From Strongylocentrotus purpuratus (taxonomy: Eukaryota > Echinodermata > Echinoidea > Camarodonta > Strongylocentrotidae), in the NCBI RefSeq assembly GCF_000002235.5, contig NW_022145528.1, positions 620,001-684,000 on the forward strand: a DNA stretch of 64,000 bases, in the 5' to 3' direction. The number at the start of each line of letters is the position of its first letter. Position 1 is the first letter of the stretch. The notes beneath the pieces were generated by a model that saw only the letters and a list, made by a program, of their open reading frames with translations, was not told where the DNA came from and ran no database searches. Positions 43,281 through 56,030 of the stretch are shown in pieces. The position numbers and the translations under genes are program-made.

Positions 43281-44044
43281 CTACGTTTAATACCGGAATA
43301 CATGTATTAACGTTTAAAAGAGAGAAAGAGAAATACTAATAAGTAATAGGTAGCGAGAGAGAACAGAAACTGGGACAGAGAGACAGATCGAGCGAGTGAA
43401 GAAGGCAAGCAAGAATTTTACAGTATCAGAGCGACGGTGTGATTTTGTCATTAAAATATACCACATGAATATGATCATAATGACAGCAAAATTACAACTA
43501 TCGAGACCACTTTACTTCCCGAATATCAGGCGTGTTTGGTCAATTTAAAATACAGGGGGCTGCACCGAGATGCAGCACACTTTAGTTTTAGACACGGGAA
43601 ATAACAACTTCAATACAAAGGGAAATGATTTCCTGACATCCACTACAAGCCATAGGCACTAAACCTGGGTAAAGAACGGCAAAGTGAAACGTTCAAGGAG
43701 CCCACGAAAACCCATGTTGACAGGCCAGGCTTGCTGAGCTTTTGGTAGCAATGAGGACAGGCCCATAATAAAGGGCACCGCCAGACAGCCTTCTATTGTA
43801 ATGCCAAAATATATGACGCCATATTCTTTTGTCGCAATCACTTTTCTATCCGTTATGCTATTTATCTCGTGATGTTTGAATGAAATCACACTTTGGTAAT
43901 GACCCCCTAGTCTACTACACAGACGTAGTTCAAACCCTATTTGCTGATTTCCAAGCTCGCAGTATAATTATTACGAAACGGAAAGTGACATCGGAACTTA
44001 TCTCTGAACACTCTGTAATGCCCTGCAAGAGAAAAACAGTTTTT
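43281..44044. other. No gene recognised
   Basis: ORFs of 76 codons (43659-43889, minus) and 70 codons (43880-44092, plus) show no domain. The latter runs into a non-LTR-like tail. Confidence 0.35.
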
Positions 44045-44114
44045 GCTGAATGCGGGCACAATTGTATTATGTTTTTAACTGTGAATAAATAAAATATACC
44101 ATACCATACCATCT
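44045..44114 (+). mobile_element. Probable non-LTR retrotransposon 3' tail with (CCATA)n
   Basis: TTTTTAACTGTGAATAAATAAAATATACCATACCATACCAT: an AATAAA signal is followed by a pentamer tail, the form usual for non-LTR 3' ends. No reverse transcriptase sequence is recognised upstream. Confidence 0.45.
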
Positions 44115-44685
44115 ATTAAACGTAAGAACGATATTGTAATTCAATGATGCTAGTATAAATGTAATCAGAGATTGACTAAGATGATTTGATGCGTATTAGT
44201 ATAAATCATCCATGATTTCCTAGTGCTACATGATAACAATACTCCATCTAGACAAGTTCGAGACCTATTTCATCACGAGTTAATCTCGCGGCCTCACAAT
44301 CTCGTCTCGTTAAACACGATAATCTTGTATGACATAAACTTCACTCTATCGCTCGGCGTTTTAATATCGCCAGAAAGTTTGGCCGTTGAATCTAAGCTTT
44401 CTCAAAATCTCGAGGAATTAGACCCGATTGTTCGACCTGAATACTTGGACCGGGTCTAGGTCTGGGATTAGATCCAAAAGTGATGATGGGGTCAACAGAG
44501 ACCATTGACTCCCGATGTCCAATATCGCACGAAACCAAAGCGGCACATTCCGGCCGAGTGCCCAACGAAACGGAGGATGTAAAATAGAAGACACAAACAC
44601 AAAGGATCAAACCATGTAAATGCACAATTAGCGGTTTCAAATTAGTGATATCTCAATAGAGCTAAATGATCCGGAAATACTTGCT
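44115..44685. other. No gene seen
   Basis: Short ORFs on both strands (44223-44640) overlap in different frames and none shows a domain. Confidence 0.35.
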
Positions 44686-44696
44686 CTCTGTCTCTG

Positions 44697-44727
<31 letters not shown>

Positions 44728-44765
44728 CCCTCTCTCTCTCTCTCTCTCTCTATGTCTCTCTCTTC
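44686..44765 (+). repeat. (CT)n microsatellite
   Basis: CT runs flank a short T/C interruption. Confidence 0.92.
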
Positions 44766-46462
44766 CTTTTGGTGTCTAATTCATACTAATTGTATCACTG
44801 CAATTTGTTTCTGACGCTTGGAACACGTTTGAATATCAACCGTAAATTATACTCTGCTTTTAATTGGAAAACGAAATTCTAAAGCTTCGGTGGGTATATG
44901 TGTACAAGCCCCCCCCCCCCCCCTCTCACCTCCACCTTCTGATAATTTTAAAATTACCGATGTTCAAGGAGCCATCTCCTCATTAGGGTAGCGAGATTGT
45001 CCCTGTAATGGTCTGCTTGTAGCGTTTATGTCTTATTTGGTATATTTACAATGACTAAATTGCACTTTTACAACAATTAGTTGTCTCCTTTTCTTCAGTA
45101 GCTTGCAAGATACAAAATAATTATAAACGAAACTGTCGATAATTTCATCAGTCAAGCATCAGACGTCAGATCGTCCACCCCCCCCCCCCTTTCTGACGAA
45201 ATAGTGCCAAGGCGTACACCCATTTTATAGGTAGATACAGACAAAACTCGTCGTCAATTTTTTTTTAATTTTTAGTTGATAGATTAGTCTGCACCAAAAA
45301 AAAACGATTCCTTCTCTACGAACTGTAAGTACGACTGCTGTACAAGATGAAAAATGATAGTAATGATCTAATGATAAAAAAGACAAACAAAAAAACTTTT
45401 TAAATACAATATGATTTTTCATGGAGGAAATAGAATGGTGATGGTCGTCCCAGTTTCTTCAAAAACCGAATTCTTCTCTAAACGAGCTGCCGGGGTACAG
45501 AATTTTGAAAAGAAAACCGCTGCGTTAGGACCACTTTTCTGAGGGGACATTACATGTAGAAGGTGAGGGTCATTTCGAGGTGTCGTTTTGAAACGGCTAT
45601 CATGGAGAAACAAAGTTTGGGGTGTGTAAAAGGCCATTGAACTTGGGAGCGTTGATCCTGGAAGGTGTCGAGTCCGGTCTCTTGTTGGGATAGGTTGAGG
45701 CCCAGTTTTGTGGGATTAGTCTAGGGGGTTCAAGGGCGGGATTCTACAGACATCCAGTCCAAACATGATTGCATGTAGTCACCCCTCCTCCCTATATTTC
45801 CCCGTCTGTCTGTTTCTGTCCTTCTCTCTCTCTCTCTCTCTCTCCCTCTCTTTATCTATCTATTTATTTACATATCTCTACTTCTCTCCCAGTTTCTTTC
45901 TCTCTTTTATTACTCGCTTACTTACTTTAATCTCCTTTAATAAATCTTTTCTTCTCATAGTAAATGGAACAGACGGAAAGTGATTCGGTTATCAGATCAT
46001 AGAAATTAAAACAAAACGAAACAAAACAAAGCAACACTCAAGAACCTAAAGAAGAGATACCATGATCATACAAATAAATATAGTATATGTATTTCAATTA
46101 TATGAAAGCGGGAAAGAATATGTAATATGAGACACACACAAATCATTTCTTCCTTCCTTTTTTTTTGGGGGGGGGGGGGTAAAACACATGTTTTGTTTTC
46201 ATAAAAGCACCTAAAATATGTCAAGAGGCTAGAGAATGAGCATAAAAAAAATCGGCCATGATGGAAGCTGAAAAAGAATTCCATTCAATGAAAGCAATGC
46301 TTAGTACATCTCTTAACGACCATTGATGGAGGATTGAATTTCTGTCCACTTAATCCCTGGCATACTTTGAACTTGGTCTCCGAGGGGTAATACAGCTGAA
46401 AGGGAGGGGCAAAAGGTTGGTTATACACCTATGAAGGGGTGTTAAAGGGTGCCCCGTGTTCT
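44766..46462. other. No gene recognised; homopolymers and a CT run
   Basis: C runs occur near 44909-44923 and 45178-45190, a CT run at about 45823-45852, and T9-G13 at 46158-46179. ORFs of 65-72 codons show no domains. Confidence 0.35.
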
Positions 46463-46623
46463 GGGCCCAGTTGCTTAAAACTTACCATTCAATGGTAAGT
46501 TTGCCATCAATGGTAACTACCATGGAAACCTTGGCTTTGATTGGCTGTTGAGCCCTGTTACCATGGTATGTTGCCATTGATGGCAAAGTTACCATCAATG
46601 GTAAGTTTTATGCAATTAGGCTC
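46463..46623. mobile_element. Palindromic hAT-like MITE with repeated ATGGTAA motifs
   Basis: The left end GGGCCCAGTTGCTTAAAACT and, on the other strand, the right end GAGCCTAATTGCATAAAACT are inverted repeats. They continue through TACCATT(G/C)A, and the arms are built of repeated ATGGTAAC / CCATCAATGG / CCATGG segments, so the whole 161 bp can fold into one hairpin. GGGCCY..TTGCATAAA ends are common on short hAT-like elements. No clean 8-bp target duplication was seen. Confidence 0.7.
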
Positions 46624-49130
46624 TGGTTAAAACTGAAAATAAAATCCTTACATACTCCAAGACTGCATAAAAATTTGCACTGAATGTGAAGAATTTACAA
46701 TTATGATAAATGATAAATGAATTCGACAGAAAGTGTTTGATAACTATATTAATGGAAGAAGTGTGAGATATAACATCGCCATTCATCAGACTTCGTAGTT
46801 CCATATATTATGCTTAATCTGTGTTGTTTCTTTTTGGTTTCCGGTTATGTGACTTCCAACATACATTCCTAATTATTTTTGAAGTTTTATTGGTCCGAAC
46901 AAGGAGTTACCGGACCTTTATCTAATTAATACTCTACTACTAATCAGTTTAAAATATAAGTTTAAAACGGTCCCAAAATGCAGTTCATTTAGTCCTAAAC
47001 CAGGACTTTAAATTACCTTAAAACGTCTCTAAAAGGACCAGGAGCAAAACCTGTCCATTTGAGAGGATAGAATGATCTGTTTCTGATTTCAAAGAAAGAA
47101 AATGATTCCTGCTTCTCTCTACAATTTGCTGGTTTATCTACTGACCCATGCATAATATAATAGAAACTATCTTCTAGAGTCTAAGCATAGGCCTGTTCCA
47201 GAACTTGGGCCTCCCTTTAATACGTCTGAAATAGACTAGGACCTGGGGGAGAAAGGCGAGATGGATACGTTTCCGACACCAAGAAAATAAGGCCTAGAAG
47301 AACGCCCTGAGAGAGGGATATGAGAAGTTTGAACCCACTGTGAAACACGCAAACTGTTACAAGGAGCGGACGCAGGGGCGTCGTAAAGGGGGTAGGGATG
47401 AAGCATCCCCTTTCAATCACCCTCCCCCCCCCCCCCCAATTTCCCCCGAAAGGGAACACGCATCACTTTACGGAGAGAGGCTGGGTTTAAAGGTCTTCTA
47501 CCATCCATCTTTTGTGTTTTTATCCAATGTAACGGGATTGCTCCACCCTCCCCTCCGTTTAAACAAAATGTCTGGAAACGCCCTTACAAGGACAAGCTTG
47601 ATATCGAATATAAGGGAAAGGACCTGAGTTAGGAAATTAGGTCAATGGTTTATTTTTCAGTCTCGCCACTTCTCTGTCTTTTTTGTTTCTTTATTTTTTG
47701 CTTCTTTGCCTTCTTTACAGAGGAATTGGTCATTTTATCCCCCTTCTTAAATTCCGACATTCCTTTCGTTTAAACATTTACATGTTCTTTTATCATTTCT
47801 TAACTTAAGATATGTTAAGTGTAGGTCATCTTCTTTTTGGAATCATTGGTGATATTTTTTAATTTGAAAAAAGAGAACTTCAATGATTTCTACAAGCCTC
47901 GCCAGATTTACAGATTTAATGTTCTAAAAAAGAATGAAATCATTTTAACATTTTAACATTTCTCATTCAAAATTTTCAAATTTTAGCAAAAAACTTTAAC
48001 AGTGGTGCTAAAGGAAAAATACAAATGTTCTTATTCAAAATTTGTATGAGATGCAATTGACACATTTCTCTCTTTCTCCTTCACTCTCTCTCTCTGGATC
48101 GCTCGCTACAATCCCCAACCCAAATCTTTTTAAAAAGCAATGGAGTTCGAATTCGCGATCAAAAGTATCGTAAAATCTAAGCTCATGTACAAAATATTGA
48201 AGTACAGTTTATTACCCACCCCCCCCCCCCCCAACAATTTACAAATGCTTAAAAACTAAGCTTTACACATCTTTGAACATCTCGAAATATGGTTCTGATC
48301 GAGACTGGTGAAATATTTCCCAGATAAAGCAACTGGGGCGAGACAGTTTGTAGAGATTAAGGTCCAGTAGACGGGAACAGTGCCAGTCTCTCGAGAGAGA
48401 ACGAATGCCCTGATACTTGTGAGTATTAGCCACAATGCGATACATCACCACCTTGGTGGAGGGCCGAAGAGGGTGTGCAGGAGAGAGGGGTGGGTGGGTG
48501 GGTGGGTTGAATGGCGAATCCAGCCAGCTAGAGGAATGTTTGGTTCCATTTTTCTTGTTGCGTAAATCGCATTTTAAACAGGACTGTGATTGTAAATGTA
48601 ACATCGTTCCGCTAGATAATCTCTAAATCAATTTTAAATTTTAAAAGCATGATAATTTGCCGTGTAATTTCAGAGAAATTCTCACGAGATCGAACAATTC
48701 CAAAATCGAGGCTTATGTATCGAAATTAATTTTAAAAATTATTTCAAATGTCATTTTTTATTCATTAATTCATTACTTCAGCTGTTTATAAATTTCTTGA
48801 TTTTCATGTTTTGGAAGGAACACTCTTATTAGAAGAAAAAATTGGTGGGTAATGTTTGTATGCATTTTAAGATTCCAGCGTCGGTATTAGGATACACAAT
48901 TATCACGATTTCAGAATAAAATACCACCCACCCCTCCTGCAAGCGCCAAAAAGATGGGTTATAAAAGAAGGCCTATTTCTTTCTGGTTGATGTATTACGA
49001 AGGCGTCGTTGCATAAAACCATAAAACCAGACAAACTTCACACAATAATTTGAGGGGGAAATGGTTAGTGCAAATCACTGTGCCAGAAACATGCGATATG
49101 TCAATGACCCAATGGGTAGACCTGTTGCAT
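46624..49130. other. No gene recognised
   Basis: This is AT-rich DNA with C runs near 47424-47438 and 48219-48232. At 48263-48626 overlapping ORFs on both strands (113, 63 and 61 codons) show no recognised domain. A GGTGGGTGGGTGGGTGGG tract lies at about 48489-48506. Confidence 0.35.
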
Positions 49131-49829
49131 TTAAAGGTAAAAACCGACTGAATATCTGAAATATTGAACTGAAATTCATTTTATTTTTTAAAACTTTAAT
49201 TCAAAGGAAAATGTGAATTATGTATTTGGAGAAAATTCTTTTACGATTTAATCGGTCAGAAAATAGAAAGGAGAGCAAAATTGCAGACTGAGATATTCAT
49301 AGCTGTATTTTTTTTAAATAGAATTACGTCACTACTGACTACTAGGTTTACATTTTGGATAATAATCATTTTAGAACGTTCTGTGACGTTTCTTCAATGA
49401 TAAGAGGCAATTAGTGGAATTAAAAAAAATTTAACGGGCATATCGTCGTCTTAGGGATGAGACTTGTTTGATTTAATAATTTTTTTTTTCAAATATCAAA
49501 AAATAAATAAAAGGTAAACTCCTGCAAAGATGATATCTTACCATTTGAGTAATCTTGAAGTGGGTAAACTTCGTAGAAACGTATCTTCAACTGCTTGAAA
49601 ACATAATAATTAAACGGTTCCGGGCAAATGGAATATCATTTTGTACTTTATACACATGTTGTATCTTTGTTTTCAGGACATAGGCATACAAACATCAAAA
49701 TTTAACGATAGAGAGAGAGGGAGGAGGTAGAGGAACGAAGCGGTGTTTCAATGGTGCTTATTTCTGAATTGGTTATCTGAATGCGAAAACTTTGAATACG
49801 TTTTTGTCAAAGTAAGGTAGTACCTTTAA
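49131..49829 (+). mobile_element. Candidate TTAA element, about 700 bp
   Basis: The left edge is TTAAAGGTAAAAACCGACTG and the right edge, on the other strand, is TTAAAGGTACTACCTTACTT. Only the first nine bases are identical, so the ends may belong to two different TTAA elements. TTAA flanks both. The interior is AT-rich without an ORF. Confidence 0.3.
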
Positions 49830-50384
49830 AGCAATTAATAGCTCATCAATTTATTTACCACAACACTAATCATCGCCACCTATAGTCAACGATTCAATCG
49901 CTGATGGCAAGACGCGAAAATAGAAAAACAGGGGGTAGAAGGTAAAGGGGAAGAGAAAAGGGGAGGGATAAGTGGTTCGAAGGTGAGAAGAAAAAGAATA
50001 ACAAAAGTTAATGTGTTACACTTATTGGGTAAGTAGAAGTTATGATAAAGGCAGATCCGTAACAAAAACGTAAGTATCTTGTTTTTAACAAGTTAATGTT
50101 GAATCGGTGACAGGAATATTCACGCTTTGATGATTGAGAAACGAAAAATAAATGTGAAGATTTGATTAACAAATCGTGCCAGATGTTCAAACGGAGAAAA
50201 GATTATTAAATGACATCATGATACCATCAATTATATGTTTTTGTATCTTTTAAATTATATGATGATCATAGATATAATGGAAGAAATTAAGATACAATTG
50301 ACCGAGATAGAATGGCTCTGATGTGTGGATCTACCCTAAATGAGAACAAAAATAAGAAACATAGAGAGAGATGTTGACATTATA
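49830..50384. other. No gene seen
   Basis: AT-rich DNA. Confidence 0.35.
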
Positions 50385-50411
50385 CAAGAGAGAAAGAGAG
50401 AGAGGGGGAGG

Positions 50412-50443
<32 letters not shown>

Positions 50444-51012
50444 AGATGAAGAGAGGGGAAAGAGAGAAGGGGGAGAATGAGAGGAAGAGGGAGACACGGA
50501 GGTGCAGTCATGGTAGAGAATGAAGTTGAGAGATCAGAAAAGACTGGAAGAGAGACACAGACTGAAAAAATATATTTAAAACAAAAATCGTAGAACTTTG
50601 AGAACGATTGGCATGATGGAGAGACGTGGAAAACAAACGGATGAAGGAGAAACATGAGATTGGAGAGAAAGAAAGAGAGATTTAGGCGGCCGGGGACAAG
50701 GATCAATGGTAATGTAGATAGAGAAGGAGATGTCATGAAGGAGAGACAGCCAGACCATACAGGAGAGAAAGGGAGAGAAAGGGAGAGAGAAAGAGAGAGA
50801 AAGAGAGAGATAGAAAGGGAGAGAGAGAGAGAGAGTGTGTGTGTGAAAGAATGAAAATGAGAAAGAGACAGAGAGAGCGAGATAGAATTAGAAAGAGAGA
50901 GAATGAAAGAGAGGAAGGGAAAGAGTAAGGGAGAGAAAGAGAGAGAAAAGAGAAAGACAGAAAGAGAGACAGAGAGAGAGAGAGAGAGACAGAGAGAGAG
51001 GGAGGGAGAGGT
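50385..51012 (+). repeat. Long GA-rich low-complexity block
   Basis: AG dinucleotide runs (50393-50440, 50762-50836, 50870-51012) alternate with less regular purine-rich sequence. ORFs on both strands here, up to 118 codons, are Ser/Leu- or Arg/Glu-rich artefacts. Confidence 0.9.
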
Positions 51013-51777
51013 GGTTAATCATATTTTTCAAATCAATTTCTATCTCGCTTGATTGATACACCAAACATGCTGGTAGGCACCTGTAAGCATGTATACCAGG
51101 CTGGTGCCATTGAGTCGGTTGCAATACACAATGTGGTCAAAACCCCTAACCCTCAATGCCTAACCGCTAAAACTCGTTGAACTTTCATTCACTTCACACT
51201 ATACAGTCTCTCCTCGAAAAAAAAAGAAAAGAGTAAATATCCTAATAAAAACATACTCAGCCCTCGCATCACGCCTTTTTGTTTGAAAACGAACAATTGA
51301 AGAAACTGGTATCAATATAGATCGTCAGCTATCAAATATAACAGTAATTTCAAGAGAGAGGGGAAAAAAAGCAAATGGATGCGGTTTAAGCCTCATATGC
51401 CATCATCTACATTCACAACTTTGAGAAGGTTTTTGTGGGGTATTTCTTTACGGATTGGGATAATTATTGTTTGTACCACGGGATAACAAAAGCAGGCGTT
51501 TATATAGAATACTGCAGAAGTTTTTTTTTTTTTAAAGAGGGAAAACATAATTGTAAGTCGAAAAGAGGCGAGTTTGGTGGGTTTTTCAAAGTCGTGTAAA
51601 GGCACTCTGATGACACATTCATCGTATAGAGCTGTTGTGATTTGGCTTGGGATACAGACAGAGAGGGATTTGATTTGTCCAAAATGTTTTGGTTGCAACA
51701 CGATGACAAACAATGAGACTATCCTCAGTCGCTCTTTGGTTGCCACGATGTAACTGTTAAAGGTTAAGTCGAGTTGA
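51013..51777. other. No gene recognised
   Basis: ORFs of 117 and 69 codons (51393-51746, minus, different frames) have no recognised domain. A T run lies at about 51520-51532. Confidence 0.35.
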
Positions 51778-51880
51778 GGGCCTGTTTAATAAAACTTGTT
51801 ATTGATGACAAGTTACAATAACAGTTTCATAAGCCACGGAAATCGTGGCATTTGAATGGCTGAGAGCAAATCTGTCAAAT
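51778..51880. mobile_element. GGGCCTGTTT-type hAT-like MITE, partial
   Basis: The left end GGGCCTGTTTAATAAAACTT is followed by a hairpin (AACTTGTTATTG...CAATAACAGTTT), similar in design to the palindromic element at 46463. The right end was not located. Confidence 0.35.
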
Positions 51881-52486
51881 ATATTTAGCATTTCTAATTG
51901 ATAACATTTTTTTGAAACAGGGACGTCACGTGATTATATTGAGAAATAAACCGTCTGAAGTAATTAATAAATGTTTGATAATGTCGTTTATAGGAACCGG
52001 TGTATACAGTACTGCGAGGTTTTGGAATTATCCAAATTATAACATATTGACAACACTTTTGCTTATAGTTAGTTACATGCACTGCACTCATAAACATGTA
52101 TAATTATGGGACTACACATAAATGTCGCATGAAAGTTTAGTTTAAAAATGTTAGGCTTTTTTGTGGTCATATTTACGAATATGGTGCATTGGAAGGGAAA
52201 TATGTTTCAGGGGACATCTTTTTGAAATTCCAGTCTATTCCATTCTTTTCTTTTTTCCCCACTTTTAAAGGATGAGAAAGTTCGCAAATTACTTTGTACC
52301 GTTGCCAAAACCCAACCTTCTCTTTAACTCGTTGAGGTCGAATGACTAACTGCAAACAGCCGTCCATGGTATATATGAGTTTGCAATAAATGTTATGAAT
52401 TGGCCAACAGCTGACTAAATGTTACAGGGTTAGGGTAACAGTGACAATGAATTTTACAAGCTCCCATTAATGAGCACAGTACCGGA
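51881..52486. other. No gene seen
   Basis: AT-rich DNA. Overlapping ORFs on opposite strands (51894-52103) have no domains. Confidence 0.35.
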
Positions 52487-52740
52487 GTGTTGGCTCAGTC
52501 AGTAGAGCGTCCGCCTCACGACCGGGAGGTCGTGGGTTCGAACCCCGGCCGCGTCATACCAAGAGACGTTAAAAGATGGGAGTTTGTTGCTACCTTGTTT
52601 GGCGTTCAACAATAAGGGACAGAGCAACGTCGATCTGGCGCTGCTCTGTGGCTGTTCGGGCTCACGATCAATTGGGCAAAAAGAATTTCCGTTTCGGTTT
52701 AATAAAATTTGGAGTGGACTATTAGGCTATTATTATTATG
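52487..52740 (+). mobile_element. tRNA-derived SINE of a different family
   Basis: The head carries an A box TGGCTCAGTCAG (about 52492-52503) and a B box GGTTCGAACCC (about 52534-52544), with a CTCACGA anticodon-like loop. Acceptor and T stems are mismatched, so it is not a working tRNA. The body runs through CGTTCAACAATAAGGGACAG and GGTTTAATAAAATTTGGAGT, and it ends with a TATTATTATTATG tail, the short-tandem tail expected of a SINE. Confidence 0.7.
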
Positions 52741-54502
52741 AACTTAGCCATATATCTTAGTGTAAACTAACCAGTGTTTCTTTTTAGCAAAAGTCTGTAA
52801 ATTGAAACTATTTGTTATTGTTGGATATGTTGGATTTGATCTGATTTCAAGTACGGGAGCCTACATCAGTCCGAGGATTGATCTTCTGCGTGTTGCTCTA
52901 CATGTACATTGAAATAATACAATAAAACAACATAAATACATGATAACTAAAAACACGACAATTAATGGAATTGTCTAAAGCAAATATAGACTTTAACCTT
53001 GAATTCCAAATGAACGTGATTTGCTTTATTTCATGAACTCCCACGTAAAATTAAGCTAATGTTAGGAAAACAATGCACTATCCCTCCATGCGCGTCTCTC
53101 CATTGCAGTTCATTGCAGGCGTCCCATCTACATGTATACAAGCACTTAATTCGATTACTCAGATTCATGGAGCGAAAGACCGATTTGCAAAGGCGTCAAA
53201 ACGACTAATTTGAAGTTGGTGATGACAACTCTAATCGGGTTGGTCATAAAACCAGTCACTGTGCATTCACTTTCATTTCCAGCATTTTCGTTGTTATTGT
53301 TATTTTTTTTTCGATAAATCTTATAATAGTCAATATGATTAGGGCGTATATTTTATGGAATACCGTCAGACCAATGACTGTCATTTGGTCGTTTCTTGTG
53401 ATTAATACATTCATTACTATAAGTGACAGTATAGATTACCTACAGTTTTAACATAGCATTTCAATAGAAGGAGGTACATCATATTATAAAAGTATTTAAG
53501 ACAATCAATGATTTTTTGAAGGTCTTTTAAAGTAAAGTTTTGAAGAAAAGAAATGAAATATATTTATTCTTTGAAGGATGAAAAGATTAGACTATGCAAA
53601 ATCTACGGATATCACAATAATCATTACCAATGGCGGGATAAAATGATACGTGTACCAGGGCTTGTATCCTGCGTGTACCAAATAAATATTAAAGTTCCTT
53701 AAAAGAATAACTTATTTGAGCTCAGCTGGTTATATTTGTTATTCATTCAACCAAAACATTATACGTGATGAATGTGGTTTGTGTACTATGTATAAACAGG
53801 TCCTGCATGATCTAAACTGTAAAACGTAAACAGTAAAACCGGGGATATTGGCGAAAAATGTGGCGAACCACAAAACAAAAAAACAAATTTCACAGCACAT
53901 GGTGTGAATTGGTGCACTCTTGCATATTAATTGTGTTTTTTGTTTAGAACATTTCATTAAACAAGGCCACCCGCAATAACAACATGTAATCTATACAAAG
54001 GACAATAATATGAGGCATATGTAGTAAGCTATTTAGGGGGTGAATGAATTGCCATTCGATTGTTGCCCCGTGCTCTCTCAGAAATGCCCCTCCACGGTGG
54101 CTACGCCAATAATAATGCGCCATATTCCATTCATATAACGGCAGGAAGGCATCAATTTACTCCCCATCTAATCTACTCTCCTATCTCCGTTTGGCAGAAC
54201 CCAAGTTCCGCTTGATACTCTAATTCCCAAACTTTGAATTCGACTTGATAATGAACTCTCCTGGACACAATGTCATGATAATTGATATCCATTCATAGCA
54301 TGGCTCCATCTCTAACCTACATCTTTCAAGTCGAATAACCTGTATTTTTGAAACTCATTTTCCCATGAAATGAACAGGTTATCAAACACATCCGATGACC
54401 TTGGGTATACCCACTTATATCTATAGCGAAGCGGCAGACGTGAACCAATATTTACATGTATATTGTTCCGACATAGTTTCGGTGATACCTTTCTTTAGGT
54501 AC
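52741..54502. other. No gene seen
   Basis: AT-rich DNA. Nothing was recognised except GCCCCTCCACGGTGGCTACG near 54084-54103, one end of a GTGGCGTAGC-like repeat. Confidence 0.35.
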
Positions 54503-54528
54503 CTCTCTCTCTCTCTCTCTCTCTCTCT
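54503..54528 (+). repeat. (CT)n microsatellite, short
   Basis: A CT run of about 26 bp. Confidence 0.85.
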
Positions 54529-56030
54529 TTTCTTTGTGAGAGAAAATGATACGTTCCCATACTTGGGCTGTGTTCACACGAGCCGCCAAAAACTGATTAT
54601 GATCACCGTATGTACCGTATATATGGACAGCAAAATGTGATAACATAAACCTGATTAGAATCAAGAGGTACATGAGGCATGTATGAACGCAGTCTTAGAT
54701 TCCTCCTTTACTTCAAATACTTCGATGCTCCCTGTGCTAACCCAACCTGCGTCTGCATGTAGGGTCTATTCACACTACAAAAAAATAAGGGTGCAATTGG
54801 GATGCAGATTTGCAGTTTTGGGCAGAGGGTGCTGCTATTGTAGCAGAATTGTACCGTTATTGTGTACCAATATGTCGTGAAAATACTGTAAAGTTGGAGT
54901 ATGTGAAAACGACATCATAAGATGCCGCCCCGTTAGACCGACATGTAATGTACAAATATACATATTCTTAACAAGTGTTCCGGAACCTGTTACCGGATGC
55001 AATTAGTTTCTGTTTAAATAAACGCTTGTTTGCATTTTGGGGAAAAATTCATCTGACTGAAACGAACCGTGTGACATTGGCAGATTTTATTTCCAAAACA
55101 TGCAAAAATCACAACAATGGACCGTGTACAGAGTTCATGAGGTATATTCTCACAACAGTGATCTAAAAACAATTCAGGTCATTTATACTCTGTTTGTCTG
55201 CATGTCCGTGGAATCATGGTATGTCCGTCTGTCCTGCTCCCATTGCAGAAGTTATATAGATTTGAGAAGCATTGAGCCCGTAATGTCACGAATATGAAAG
55301 AATCATGAATGAGATTAGGACCTTATTTTCTCAAACTTTTTATTGAAATCTCCACAAAAGAGGCAAAGACCCTCATAACAATTGGATCATTAATTTATAG
55401 GTCATCCGTAACATCCTGACATTTAGGAAAATACTGATGAATTCATAATTTCGGAAGACATTTCTTCATGGTAAATGACACGTACTCGATGTGCATGTAT
55501 GCAGATAGCAGTTATGTTTTTTTTTTCTTTTCTTCACGTTCACCAATTAGGCTTTTAGAGCGAGTTCTGGTAACGATGACACATTATTTGCGAGCTTCCT
55601 CAATCATTTCACATCAACGAAAAGTAACAATATTCCATGATTTTTGTTTTCCTGACTCATCTCATATGATGACTAGAATTGCAAAATAAAAAGAAATGGA
55701 CAGAACTTAAGAGCTCTATAATTTTGATGATTCTAAGACCTGATTTTGCACGATTGTTCCTAGTTATAACATAATCGACCTTTCAGAATATACTATTATT
55801 CTAGATAGTTAAAAATTGCATGCCGAGTATTCGATGGGTTGTTCAACATGCTCTGCGAAGCATGTTAAAGTCATTGTGACTGGGACTAAAGGACTGCATA
55901 GCTACTGCATCAGTCATAACCTCATAGTGCAATTCATTTTGAATGTGTGAAATGAGCGATGACGTCAAGGTCGTATTGATATGACTTGCAGTTACGTGAT
56001 GTAATTTGAGTCTAAAAACTATGGGTTGTA
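54529..56030. other. No gene recognised
   Basis: GGGCTGTGTTCACACGAG (about 54565) and GGGTCTATTCACACTAC (about 54762), both in the same direction, resemble termini of GTTCACAC-type MITEs, but I could not define elements. ORFs of 60-96 codons show no domains. Confidence 0.35.

Noticed and set aside
52487..52560. A functional tRNA gene (CAC anticodon)
   Set aside because: Acceptor and T stems have several mismatches, and the sequence continues into a SINE-like body with an ATT tail.
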